Shown: positions 8,205 through 15,921 of the stretch, piece after piece
Numbering within the stretch: position 1 is the first letter of the stretch
How the letters are laid out: each line of letters opens with the position of its first letter
Source: Dactylosporangium sp. AC04546
Lineage (GTDB): Bacteria; Actinomycetota; Actinomycetes; Mycobacteriales; Micromonosporaceae
DNA: 64,000 bases
Assembly: GCF_022095675.1 (NCBI RefSeq)
Contig: NZ_JAHYSG010000038.1
Location: forward strand, 1 to 64,000
Reading direction: 5' to 3'
The notes under the pieces: generated by a model
The model's database searches: none
Told to the model about the DNA's origin: nothing
Seen by the model: the letters and a program-made list of their open reading frames with translations, nothing else
Position numbers and translations under genes: made by a program

Positions 8205-10622
8205 ATGGATTCGGAGGGCCGAAGTTTGCCGGACACGTCGCTCGAGCCCACACGGACAATGACGGGGAAACCGAAACGTCGACGATTGGCGCTCGCTGCA
8301 CTGTGGACCACGTCTGTGCTGCTCGTCATCCTGGCCGGCGCATCGCAGGGTTTTGCCGCAGGACGGTTCACATGGCCGTCGTGGATCCTTGCGGCGATCA
8401 CCGCCGTGCTCGCGGTAACAGCAGGCCTCGCGAAGCGGCCAGTGGAGGTTGCGAGCGCCGCCCTCGGCCGCCCATTGGAGCGTCGCCAACGTCAGCGGGA
8501 GATCATTGAATCGATCCCTGGTTACGGCGTGCGCGTCGACGAGTCGATGGCGCGAATAGAAATGGATGTCCATCCTTCAGTCGAGCTTCCTGACGGTGCC
8601 GATCCCGGGCTGTCCGCCTACTTCCCGGAATACGTTAGCCGTGATCTCGACAACAACATTCGTGCCTGGATTCGCAGCCGGAAGGCTACCGGCGGTTTCG
8701 TTGTGCTCGTCGGTGACGCGGCCGCAGGCAAGACCCGCATGCTGTACGAGGCGCTCCGCGAGGAACTGCCGTCGTGGCAGATGCTCTGCCCAGACGGCGG
8801 ACAGTTGCACGCTCTCGGCCAGTCCGAGGTCGATCTAGCCCAGGCGGTCCTGTGGCTTGATGACGTGGAGACCTGCATAGGGGCGGGCATGCTAACCGCC
8901 ATGACGCTCAAGCGGCTGATCTCCCGGCCAGGCCAGCCGGTACTGATAGCCGCCACCATCCGCACAGGGGAACTCGCCAAGGCCTTCGAGCAGCCGACCT
9001 CGGAGGACGAGCCTGAGATCAACCGGCATGTGCGCGAGGTACTCGGCAAACTGGGACGCTGGTCGCGAACCGGGTCGCGGCAGGGCAGCACGATCCGTTT
9101 CGACATATCCAGCCATTTCAGCGCCGAAGAAGTCACACGCGCCGAGACGGTAGCGGCATATGACCCCCGACTTCATACGGCCGTGCGCGACTCTGAAGAC
9201 AGAAGGATTACCGCCACGCTGGCAGGCAGCGAGGATCTGCTTGACCACTGGACGGCCGACGGCGGTGACCCGGCTGGCCAAGCGATGATCACAGCTGCGG
9301 TCGTCGCTCGGCTATGCGGCCGGCCGGAGCCTGTTCCAGCCAGCCTGATCGAACTACTGGCGCTGGTCCGGCTGGCCGCGCGAGAGTCGGCCCCGACGTC
9401 GGAAGCGTGGTCGTCAGCGGCCTTCGACTGGGCGGCCAGGCCGCTGCGTGGCGACATCCGCGCCATCCGCGCCGTGCGCACCACAATTGAGAGGGTTGAC
9501 GGGTACCGCGTGTCCGACATCCTCATCCAACGCTGGGAAGACGGCGATGCATCGTTCGTACGCCAGATGCGCGACGACCCCCCGACCTGGGCTGCCGTAC
9601 TGGACGAAGCCAACGCGTCAGCTGCTCTCAGCATCGGCCGCGCCGCCTACCGCCTCGACAAACCGGAGGTGGCGGAGCGCGCCTGGCTCCGCTCTGCGGC
9701 GAAAGGCAACGTTGACGCGATGGTCGACCTCGGTTCTCTGTATGAGACGTTGGACCGGCCCGAAGCTCGAGAGTGGCTCGAGGCGGCGGCGCGGCGCGGC
9801 GACTCGAGGGGAATGCAGCGGCTCGGTGGGCTGTTGGCCGCGATTGGCGAATGGGACGCCGGCTTGACGTGGTTGCGCCGTGGCGCAGAGACCGGCGGGC
9901 CAGAGATGATGGCCAAGCTCGGATTCTGGCTTTGGAATCGCAGCCCGGCCGACGAAGCCGAGAGTGAGCATTGGTACAGAGCCGCCGCCGAACTCGGCGA
10001 TCCACTGGCAATGACTAACCTCGGCTATATCGTCGGTAGACGAGGCGAACTCGCCGAATCTGAGCGATGGAGCCGCATGGCCGCCGAGCGCGGCCATGTC
10101 GGAGCGATGGAGAATCTGGCTACCCTGCTTCGCGCTCGCGGCGAGGAAGAGGAGGCGTTCGACTGGTTCCGAAGGGCAGCGGAGGCGGGATACGACAACG
10201 CCCTGTCCGTACCGTCCTCGGTCCGCCGTTGGTCGAGCGAGGCGGGCGACGAGGGGATATCGAATGCGGTGCTGGGCTACGCCGATCTGCTCCTCAGTCG
10301 GGGCGCGTCAGAAGCGGCCGAGAAATGGTATACAAACCTTGCCGATCTGGGTGACGCCAGGGCCGCCGAAAGGCTGGCCAAACTCGCCGCTCGGCGGGGC
10401 GACTACGAGAGGGCGTGGCAGGAACAGACACGTGCAGCCCGGCTCGCCCATGACAACCTGCGGATGCACTGGTCGGCGATTCTGGCCGCGTACGGGCCGG
10501 ACGGTGGCGCAGTCCACGTCCGAATTATCACGCAGTACGCCGAGGACCTACTACGCCGCGGGGAAACCGAGGCAGCGGCGCTGTGGCGGGAACGAGCGGT
10601 CGGGCCGTGGGCATCGCGATAG
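8205..10622 (+). CDS. Membrane-anchored P-loop NTPase with Sel1/TPR-like repeats (STAND-like)
   Basis: About 805 residues. Two hydrophobic helices lie at about residues 28-70 (LALAALWTTSVLLVILAGA; WILAAITAVLAVTAGLA). A P-loop NTPase follows with Walker A GDAAAGKT near 169-177 and Walker B AVLWLDDVE near 214-222. From about residue 475 the protein is a run of Sel1-like repeats of about 34-36 residues (AAARRGDSRGMQRLGGLL; AAAELGDPLAMTNLGYI; AAERGHVGAMENLATLL). The architecture resembles signal-transducing NTPases and some conflict-system proteins; a defence role is only a possibility. The start is uncertain: ATG 8205, or ATG 8259 just before the basic patch and helices. GC is lower than in the neighbours, and the gene sits between two copies of the lanL 5' end, suggesting acquisition. 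Confidence 0.75.
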   Translation: MDSEGRSLPDTSLEPTRTMTGKPKRRRLALAALWTTSVLLVILAGASQGFAAGRFTWPSWILAAITAVLAVTAGLAKRPVEVASAALGRPLERRQRQREIIESIPGYGVRVDESMARIEMDVHPSVELPDGADPGLSAYFPEYVSRDLDNNIRAWIRSRKATGGFVVLVGDAAAGKTRMLYEALREELPSWQMLCPDGGQLHALGQSEVDLAQAVLWLDDVETCIGAGMLTAMTLKRLISRPGQPVLIAATIRTGELAKAFEQPTSEDEPEINRHVREVLGKLGRWSRTGSRQGSTIRFDISSHFSAEEVTRAETVAAYDPRLHTAVRDSEDRRITATLAGSEDLLDHWTADGGDPAGQAMITAAVVARLCGRPEPVPASLIELLALVRLAARESAPTSEAWSSAAFDWAARPLRGDIRAIRAVRTTIERVDGYRVSDILIQRWEDGDASFVRQMRDDPPTWAAVLDEANASAALSIGRAAYRLDKPEVAERAWLRSAAKGNVDAMVDLGSLYETLDRPEAREWLEAAARRGDSRGMQRLGGLLAAIGEWDAGLTWLRRGAETGGPEMMAKLGFWLWNRSPADEAESEHWYRAAAELGDPLAMTNLGYIVGRRGELAESERWSRMAAERGHVGAMENLATLLRARGEEEEAFDWFRRAAEAGYDNALSVPSSVRRWSSEAGDEGISNAVLGYADLLLSRGASEAAEKWYTNLADLGDARAAERLAKLAARRGDYERAWQEQTRAARLAHDNLRMHWSAILAAYGPDGGAVHVRIITQYAEDLLRRGETEAAALWRERAVGPWASR

Positions 10623-10736
10623 ATACGAGCGGTAACGACATCGCCCGCTGTTCGCCCCGTTGTCGTCGACTAGAACGTTCGGCGAGGCCCCGGTCAGCAG
10701 CACCGCAGCGGCCGTCAGCGCCTGTCGCATCACCAC
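10551..10736 (-). pseudogene. Remnant of a second lanL 5' end
   Basis: The minus-strand reading frame begins GTG-ATG and encodes MRQALTAAAVLLT, matching MGQALTVDAVLLT at the LanL N-terminus, with further similarity to about residue 30 before it diverges and runs into the 3' end of the NTPase gene. At DNA level 10691-10811 aligns with 7531-7652 with about 14 differences counted by eye (about 88 percent identity). Only the promoter and first roughly 30 codons remain. Confidence 0.7.
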
Positions 10737-10759
10737 TCACTCGCCTCGTTCCGCCGTCA

Positions 10760-10811
10760 GCGAGACCGAGGTTGACAACGGTCGCTGAACGGGGCTGAAA
10801 CGCCGCTGAAG
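10760..10811 (-). promoter_or_regulatory. Second copy of the lanL-type promoter repeats
   Basis: Minus-strand heptamers are at 10811-10805, 10800-10794 and (six-base match) 10789-10784, followed by GTTGTCAACCTCGG as at lanL. Spacing is 11 then 10 bp, because one base is missing relative to the lanL copy. It now drives only the lanL remnant, antisense to the end of the NTPase gene. Confidence 0.55.
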
Positions 10812-10849
10812 GGGGATCCGCTGGCGGGAACGCGCGGGCGCCCGGGCGG

Positions 10850-11485
10850 TCAGGCGTTGAGGTAGGCGAGCACGGCCAGCACCCGGCGGTTGTCGTCGTC
10901 GGACGGCGGCATGTCGAGCTTGGTCAGGATGTTGTTGATGTGCTTGCTGACAGCCTTCTCGGTGATGCCGAGCTTGCCGGCGATGGCGGCGTTGGAGCGG
11001 CCCTCGGCCATCTCGCCGAGCACCTCGCGCTCCCGGGTGGTCAGCACCGCGAGCGGTTCGCGGCGGGCGAGCAGCTGCGTGATGACCTCGTGGTCCATGG
11101 CTGTGCCACCATCGGCGACCCGGCGGACGGCGTCGACGAACGCGCCGACGTCCGACACCCGGTCCTTGAGCAGATAGCCGACGCCCCCGGCCGGGGTGCC
11201 GAGCAGCTCCCGGGCGTACAGCGGTTCGACGTGCTGCGAGAGCATCAGGACCGGCAGGCCGGGCACCTGGGCCCGGGCCTCGATCGCGGCCTGCAGGCCC
11301 TCGTCGGTGAACGTCGGCGGGAGCCGGACGTCGATGACCGCCACGTCGGGCCGGTGCGTGAGCAGGGCCGGCAGCAGCGCCGGGCCGTTGTCGACAACCG
11401 CCACGACGTCGAAGTCGAACGCCTGCAGCAGCCGGGTCAGCCCGTCGCGGAGGAGGGCATGGTCCTCGGCGATGACAACGCGCAC
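10850..11485 (-). CDS. NarL/DesR-type response regulator
   Basis: A 211-residue response regulator. The receiver domain has acidic Asp pair IAEDHALL and phospho-acceptor Asp in VAVIDVRLPP (about residue 53), with switch Lys in LLKDRVSD. The C-terminal LuxR HTH spans about 145-205 (LTTREREVLGEMAEGRSNAAIAGKLGITEKAVSKHI in register). Its start lies inside the 3' end of the sensor kinase gene (49 bp overlap), so the two are co-expressed. It is closely related to the regulator at 53299-53943, including the APELL/GVGYLLKDRVSDVG and DDDNRRVLAVLAYLNA blocks. The likely target is the divergent desaturase (see the shared operator). Confidence 0.9.
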   Translation of the reverse strand: MRVVIAEDHALLRDGLTRLLQAFDFDVVAVVDNGPALLPALLTHRPDVAVIDVRLPPTFTDEGLQAAIEARAQVPGLPVLMLSQHVEPLYARELLGTPAGGVGYLLKDRVSDVGAFVDAVRRVADGGTAMDHEVITQLLARREPLAVLTTREREVLGEMAEGRSNAAIAGKLGITEKAVSKHINNILTKLDMPPSDDDNRRVLAVLAYLNA

Positions 11486-12744
11486 GGCACCTCCATTCTG
11501 ATGACGGTCGGTCCACCCGGCGGGCTCGACAACGCCATCGTGCCATCGAACGCCGCCAGCCGGCGCTCGATGCCGCGCAGGCCGGTGCCGACGGCCGGGT
11601 CGGCGCCGCCGCCACCGTCGTCGGCGACCACCATCGTCAGCAACCCGTCCGCATGGCTCATCGACACCGAGCCGGTCCGGGCCCGGCTGTGCCGGACCAG
11701 GTTGGTCAGGGCCTCGGCGACGACGAAGTACGCGGCCGACTCCACGGGTGTGTCGGGCCGGCCCGGCAGGTCGACGCCGACCGTGATCGGCACCGGAAGG
11801 CCCAGCGCCAGCGCGCGGACGGCACCGGCGAGCCCGCGCTCGGCCAGCACGGGCGGGTGGATCCCGCGGACCAGGTGCCGCAGCTCGACGAGGGCCGTCC
11901 CGCTGGACTCACGCGCCTCGGCGAGCAGCTTGTGCGCCTCGGCCGGGTTGCGGTCGATGAGCTCGTCGGCCAGCCCGATGATCATGCTCAGTGAGACGAG
12001 GCGGGCCTGCACGCCGTCGTGCAGGTCGCGTTCGATCCGGCGCAGCTCCGCGGCCTGGGCGTCCACCGTGTCGGCCCGGGTCACGGTCAGCTGCGTGACC
12101 CGCAGCCGCAGCTCGGCGGCGCGCGTGGGAGCCAGGAAGAGCCGGGCGAAGTGGGCGTCGACGCGGCGCAGCCACGGTGCGGCCCACAGGCCGACGACGA
12201 GGATGAGGGCGCCCTCCGGCAGGCACAGCAGCGCGGTGCCGAGCCCGTCGACGGCCCAGAGGCTGCCGTACCCGTACCAGCCCGTGCCGAGCCAGATCCA
12301 CACCGGCACCAGGGCCAGCCCGGCCAGCCCGTACAGCGGCACCAGCACGCCGATCGCCCCCAGCGCGCACCCGACCAGTGCGCCGGGGACCAGCCAGGCG
12401 AGGTCCCGCCAGGTGGCCGGGTCGGTCACGATCCAGCGGAACTGCCGCCAACCGCCGGCGACGGCACCCTCGGGAGCCGGATGATACGGCCGAGTCACCA
12501 GGACACCGGTCAGCGACGCCCGCCGGCGTTCCTGGTTGACCCGCATCCGGACCAGCGTCATGGTCCACGGCACGAGCGCGATGCCGAGGAACGGCACCGG
12601 CGTGAGGACCAGCACGACGACGGACACCACGAACAGCGGCAGGTTGGTGAACGCGAGGCCGATCGCGGCGAGGCCGGACAGCACGGCACGCAACCGCGTC
12701 CGGGTCCACCGGCCCGCCCGCGCACCGTCGCCCGCCGTCTCCAC
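11437..12744 (-). CDS. DesK-type sensor histidine kinase
   Basis: About 435 residues. Four to five hydrophobic segments in the first 230 residues form a membrane sensor. A HisKA_3 dimerisation domain follows with phospho-acceptor His in LRRIERDLHDGVQARLVSL, then an HATPase_c domain with N-box VVAEALTNLVRHS and G-boxes ADDGGGGAD and GTGLRGIERRL. DesK kinases respond to membrane state and control the cognate LuxR-type regulator. I use the GTG of VETAGDGARAG; an in-frame ATG at 12804 would overlap the proposed operator and is less likely. It is divergent from the fatty acid desaturase, which fits a membrane-fluidity circuit. Confidence 0.87.
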   Translation of the reverse strand: METAGDGARAGRWTRTRLRAVLSGLAAIGLAFTNLPLFVVSVVVLVLTPVPFLGIALVPWTMTLVRMRVNQERRRASLTGVLVTRPYHPAPEGAVAGGWRQFRWIVTDPATWRDLAWLVPGALVGCALGAIGVLVPLYGLAGLALVPVWIWLGTGWYGYGSLWAVDGLGTALLCLPEGALILVVGLWAAPWLRRVDAHFARLFLAPTRAAELRLRVTQLTVTRADTVDAQAAELRRIERDLHDGVQARLVSLSMIIGLADELIDRNPAEAHKLLAEARESSGTALVELRHLVRGIHPPVLAERGLAGAVRALALGLPVPITVGVDLPGRPDTPVESAAYFVVAEALTNLVRHSRARTGSVSMSHADGLLTMVVADDGGGGADPAVGTGLRGIERRLAAFDGTMALSSPPGGPTVIRMEVPCALSSPRTMPSSATG

Positions 12745-12792
12745 GACACCATTGTGCCCGTGTACCCGGGACACGCCGTCCGGCGGTGGTGC

Positions 12793-12816
12793 TAGCACCC
12801 CCATGCCGGGGGACGT
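12793..12816. promoter_or_regulatory. Proposed DesR-type operator, copy 1
   Basis: TAGCACCCCCATGCCGGGGG, an interrupted palindrome of C5 and G5 arms, lies between the divergent kinase and desaturase genes. Its first 20 bases match copy 2 (53950-53969) at 16 positions, and both end exactly 46 bases before the start codon of the adjacent plus-strand target. Confidence 0.6.
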
Positions 12817-12858
12817 AGCGCTCCTGACGGCGCGCCCGCCGCACGGTTGGCTGGGACC

Positions 12859-13881
12859 ATGACGACCACCGCCGCAACGGCGACCCGTAGCGACTTCGCA
12901 GTGCTGGCCCGGCGGGTCACCGAGCAGGGGCTGATGGACCGCCGGCCCGTCTATTACGTCGCCCGGTTGAGCGTCGTCGCGCTCATGCTCGTCGGCAGCT
13001 GGACCGCCTTCGTCGTGATCGGCTCGTCGTGGTGGCAGCTGGTGACCGCGGTCGTACTGGCGATCACGTTCACCCAGCTCGCGCTCGTGGGCCACGACCT
13101 GGCCCATCGCCAGGTGTTCCGCACCAAGAGGCCCAGCGAGTTCGCCGGGCGGCTGGCCGGCAACCTCCTCATCGGCATGAGCTACGGCTGGTGGGTGGAG
13201 AAGCACACCCGCCACCACAACAACCCCAACCACGACGACCTCGATCCCGACGTGTCGCCCGAGGTGCTCATCTGGGCCACCGAGTCCGCCTTCGGCCGGC
13301 GCGGGCTGAAGGGCTTCATCACCCGCCACCAGGCGGCGCTGTTCTTCCCCCTGCTCACGCTGCTCGCCGTCGACCTCAAGGTGTCCAGCGTCAAGGCGCT
13401 GCGCAACGGAACGGTGAAGCGCCGCGGCCTGGAGACGACGCTGCTGGTCCTGCACGCCGCCGGCTACCTGGCGGCCCTGCTGATCGTCCTGTCGCCGCTG
13501 CAGGCGCTGGCCTTCCTGCTGGTGCACCAGGCGCTGTTCGGCGTCTACCTCGGCATGACGTTCGCCCCGAACCACAAGGGCATGCCGCACCCGGACGGCA
13601 CCGAGGACTTCCTGCGCAAGCAGGTCCTGACCTCGCGCAACGTCCGCGGCGGGCGCTTCGTCGACGCGGTCTTCGGCGGTCTGAACCACCAGATCGAGCA
13701 CCACCTGTTCCCGGGCATGCCGTCGCCGAACCTGCGCAAGGCGAAGCCGATCGTCGAGACGTACTGCGCGGAGATCGGGATCCCGTACACGCAGACCGGC
13801 CTCGTGGCGTCCTACCGCCAGGCCCTGCGGTTCCTGCACGAGGTCGGCGCCCCGGCCCGCGCGGAGCACGCCGCCCGCTGA
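12859..13881 (+). CDS. Membrane fatty acid desaturase
   Basis: A 340-residue di-iron desaturase. All three histidine boxes are present: HDLAH (about residue 79), HTRHH (about 116) and NHQIEHH (about 276). Hydrophobic helix pairs flank the boxes (about 38-75 and 150-225). It introduces double bonds into acyl chains at the membrane using oxygen and reduced ferredoxin or a similar donor. ATG 12859 is chosen; a TTG four codons upstream is open. It diverges from a DesK/DesR pair and has a palindromic operator candidate 46 bases upstream, so control by membrane fluidity is likely. Confidence 0.92.
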   Translation: MTTTAATATRSDFAVLARRVTEQGLMDRRPVYYVARLSVVALMLVGSWTAFVVIGSSWWQLVTAVVLAITFTQLALVGHDLAHRQVFRTKRPSEFAGRLAGNLLIGMSYGWWVEKHTRHHNNPNHDDLDPDVSPEVLIWATESAFGRRGLKGFITRHQAALFFPLLTLLAVDLKVSSVKALRNGTVKRRGLETTLLVLHAAGYLAALLIVLSPLQALAFLLVHQALFGVYLGMTFAPNHKGMPHPDGTEDFLRKQVLTSRNVRGGRFVDAVFGGLNHQIEHHLFPGMPSPNLRKAKPIVETYCAEIGIPYTQTGLVASYRQALRFLHEVGAPARAEHAAR

Positions 13882-13900
13882 GCCGCCCTAGACTGTCGGC

Positions 13901-14755
13901 GTGCTCGAGGAGCTGGTGCCGCCGACGCTACCGGTCGTCGTCACCCTCGGCCGCAACCGCGACGCCCAGGCGTGGCTGGCCGCGCTGCCCCGGCTCATCG
14001 ACGAGGTCCGCGAGGCCTTCGGGATCCGGCTGGCCGCGCCGCTGCACGGCGGGAGCTGCAGCTGGGTCGCGCCGTGTGAGCTGCCGGACGGCACGGCCGC
14101 CATCGTGAAGATCGGATGGCCGCACCGGGAGATGTTCGGCGAGGCCGCCGCGCTGCGGGCGTGGGACGGGCGGGGCGCGGTGCGGCTGCTCGCCCACGAC
14201 CCGGCCCGGCACGCGCTGCTGCTGGAGCGTTGTTCCCCGGGCCGGCCGGTGACCGGCCACCCGGACGCCTGCCGGGTGCTGCGGGAGCTGTGGGAGGCGG
14301 CACCGCCGGACGGGCTCGAGGAGCTCGGCACCGTCACCGGCGAGTGGGCGGGCCTGGTCGAGGAGCGGATGGACCGCATCCGCCCGCCGTACGACCCCGG
14401 GCTCGTCGCCGAGGGTGCCCGGTTGCTGCGCGAGCTGCCCGCGTCGGCGCCCCGCCGGGTGCTGCTGCACGGCGACTGCAATCCCGGCAACGTCCTGTCG
14501 CACGGCGCCGGCTGGGTCGCCATCGACCCGAAGCCGATGACGGGCGACCCGGGATACGACCCGTGGCCGCTGCTGCAGATCCCCGGCGCCACCCGGGCCG
14601 CGCTCGCCGACGAGCTGGGCCTCGACCGGGACCGGGTGGCGGCCTGGTGCCTGGCCCGGTCGGTCGAGGCGGCCCTGTGGCACGCCCACCACGGCGACAT
14701 CCAGGCCGGCGCGGCGGCGCTGATCGACGCCCGTCGGTGCACACTGGAGACATGA
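13901..14755 (+). CDS. Aminoglycoside phosphotransferase family protein (APH(6)/streptomycin 6-kinase-like)
   Basis: A 284-residue kinase-fold protein of the aminoglycoside/hydroxyurea phosphotransferase family. The catalytic loop LLHGDCNPGNVL (about 189-200) and metal-binding AIDPKPMTGDPGYD (about 206-219) match the HGDxxxxN and IDPKxxxG patterns of streptomycin 6-kinases. The nucleotide-binding part is visible as AAIVKIGWP with a conserved Lys. Chromosomal homologues are common in actinomycetes and not all confer resistance, so the substrate is open. The start is a GTG 20 bp after the desaturase stop, and the gene overlaps the next start in ATGA, indicating coupled expression. Confidence 0.85.
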   Translation: MLEELVPPTLPVVVTLGRNRDAQAWLAALPRLIDEVREAFGIRLAAPLHGGSCSWVAPCELPDGTAAIVKIGWPHREMFGEAAALRAWDGRGAVRLLAHDPARHALLLERCSPGRPVTGHPDACRVLRELWEAAPPDGLEELGTVTGEWAGLVEERMDRIRPPYDPGLVAEGARLLRELPASAPRRVLLHGDCNPGNVLSHGAGWVAIDPKPMTGDPGYDPWPLLQIPGATRAALADELGLDRDRVAAWCLARSVEAALWHAHHGDIQAGAAALIDARRCTLET

Positions 14756-14979
14756 GCGAGTTCGCGACCACGTTCCGCGGCTATGACCGCACCGAGGTCG
14801 ACGCCTTCGTCAGGACCGCCACCGAGGCCCTGGCCTCCGCCGACCCCAACCGCCACGCCCAGGCCCGAGCCGACGCGCAGGCGGTCACCTTCCACACCGC
14901 CGCCTGGCGCGGCTACGACCGCAAGGACGTCGACCACTACCTGCGCCGCATCGCCCGCGGCCGCCCCGACGACCGCTGA
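14752..14979 (+). CDS. Small protein with two DivIVA N-terminal motifs
   Basis: 75 residues containing the DivIVA-type signature twice: FRGYDRTEVDAFV near the start and WRGYDRKDVDHYL near the end. In DivIVA/Wag31 this motif (F-x-G-Y-D-x-x-x-V-D) forms the membrane-binding cap ahead of a long coiled coil. Here there is no coiled coil, only two motif copies joined by about 30 residues. It overlaps the kinase gene by 4 bp. Function is unknown; a membrane-curvature or septum-associated peptide is possible. Confidence 0.7.
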   Translation: MSEFATTFRGYDRTEVDAFVRTATEALASADPNRHAQARADAQAVTFHTAAWRGYDRKDVDHYLRRIARGRPDDR

Positions 14980-14988
14980 CCGGCCGCC

Positions 14989-15879
14989 TCAGCGGACGCC
15001 GGCCTCCACGGGGGCGGCGTCCGCCCGGGCGACCTCGCGCTCCAGGTCGTCCAGGGCCGCCCGCAGGACCGCGATGCGCTCCTCGACGTTCGTGCGGGGC
15101 GACGGGATCTCGGGCGGCGCCACTGCCATCTCCGCCTCCTTCTCCGCCTCCTTCTCCACCTCCTGCGCCTCCTGCAGCGCGTTGAGGACCACGCCCACCA
15201 GCAGGTTCGTCAGCAGGTACGAAGCGGCGATCATGTAGGACAGGTAGTACAGGATGCCCCACTCCGTCACCTCCCGGCCCGCCTGCAGCGTGTCGGTGAT
15301 GCCGTCGAGCGACAGCAGCAGGAACAGGGTCAGCATCGCCTGGCCGACCGTGCCGTACTGCTCGGGGTACGCGTGGCCGAAGACCATCCAGCCCAGCATC
15401 GCGTAGCCGTAGAGGACCAGCAGCGTGATGAGCAGGAAGCTGCCGAGGCCCGGCAGGCTGCGCCGGATGCCGACCAGGATCACCCGGAGGCTGGGGAACA
15501 GCCGGAACGCCCGCACGATGCGGGCCAGGCGCAGCAGCCGCAGCAGCGTCACGTTCTCCCGCACGCCCGGCACCAGCGGCGCCAGGATGATGGCGAGGTC
15601 GAAGAGGTTCCAGCGGTCGCGGAAGAAGCCGCCGGGGCGCGGCAGGTGCGCGCAGAAGCGGATGAGCAGCTCGACCGAGAAGCAGGCGAGGAAGACGTAC
15701 TCCAGGACGTGGAACACCGCGCCGGCGGAGTTGACGACGCCGTGGTACGTCTCCAGGCCGAGGGTCAGCGCGTTGAGCAGGATGACGACGAATGAGGCGG
15801 CGTTGAACCACGGGGCGGCGACCAGCGCACGGCACGCGGCCGCCAGCCGGGACACCGGACGATTCGGCGTGCTGTCCAC
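14989..15879 (-). CDS. Voltage-gated ion channel (single-domain bacterial channel)
   Basis: A 296-residue six-helix channel. Helices S1-S3 lie in the first 110 residues. S4 is clear as LLRLLRLARIVRAFRLFPSL, with Arg at every third position (about 110-135). S5 is followed by a pore loop, S6 and a C-terminal acidic/basic coiled coil (QEAQEVEKEAEKEAEM) typical of tetramerising bacterial Na channels. The pore reads TLFLLLSLDGITDTL, where NaChBac-type channels have TLESWAS, so the selectivity is uncertain. I use GTG 15879; ATG 15915 would leave only 6 bp to the divergent LAL gene. Confidence 0.82.
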   Translation of the reverse strand: MDSTPNRPVSRLAAACRALVAAPWFNAASFVVILLNALTLGLETYHGVVNSAGAVFHVLEYVFLACFSVELLIRFCAHLPRPGGFFRDRWNLFDLAIILAPLVPGVRENVTLLRLLRLARIVRAFRLFPSLRVILVGIRRSLPGLGSFLLITLLVLYGYAMLGWMVFGHAYPEQYGTVGQAMLTLFLLLSLDGITDTLQAGREVTEWGILYYLSYMIAASYLLTNLLVGVVLNALQEAQEVEKEAEKEAEMAVAPPEIPSPRTNVEERIAVLRAALDDLEREVARADAAPVEAGVR

Positions 15880-15921
15880 GGGTCGGCAGCCTACACAGCA
15901 ACGCCGCCGTACCATCGCCGG

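Noticed and set aside
7960..8205. 81-codon ORF ending at the NTPase start (TGATG)
   Set aside because: Junction looks coupled, but the product is Arg-rich, lacks family features and has no ribosome site.
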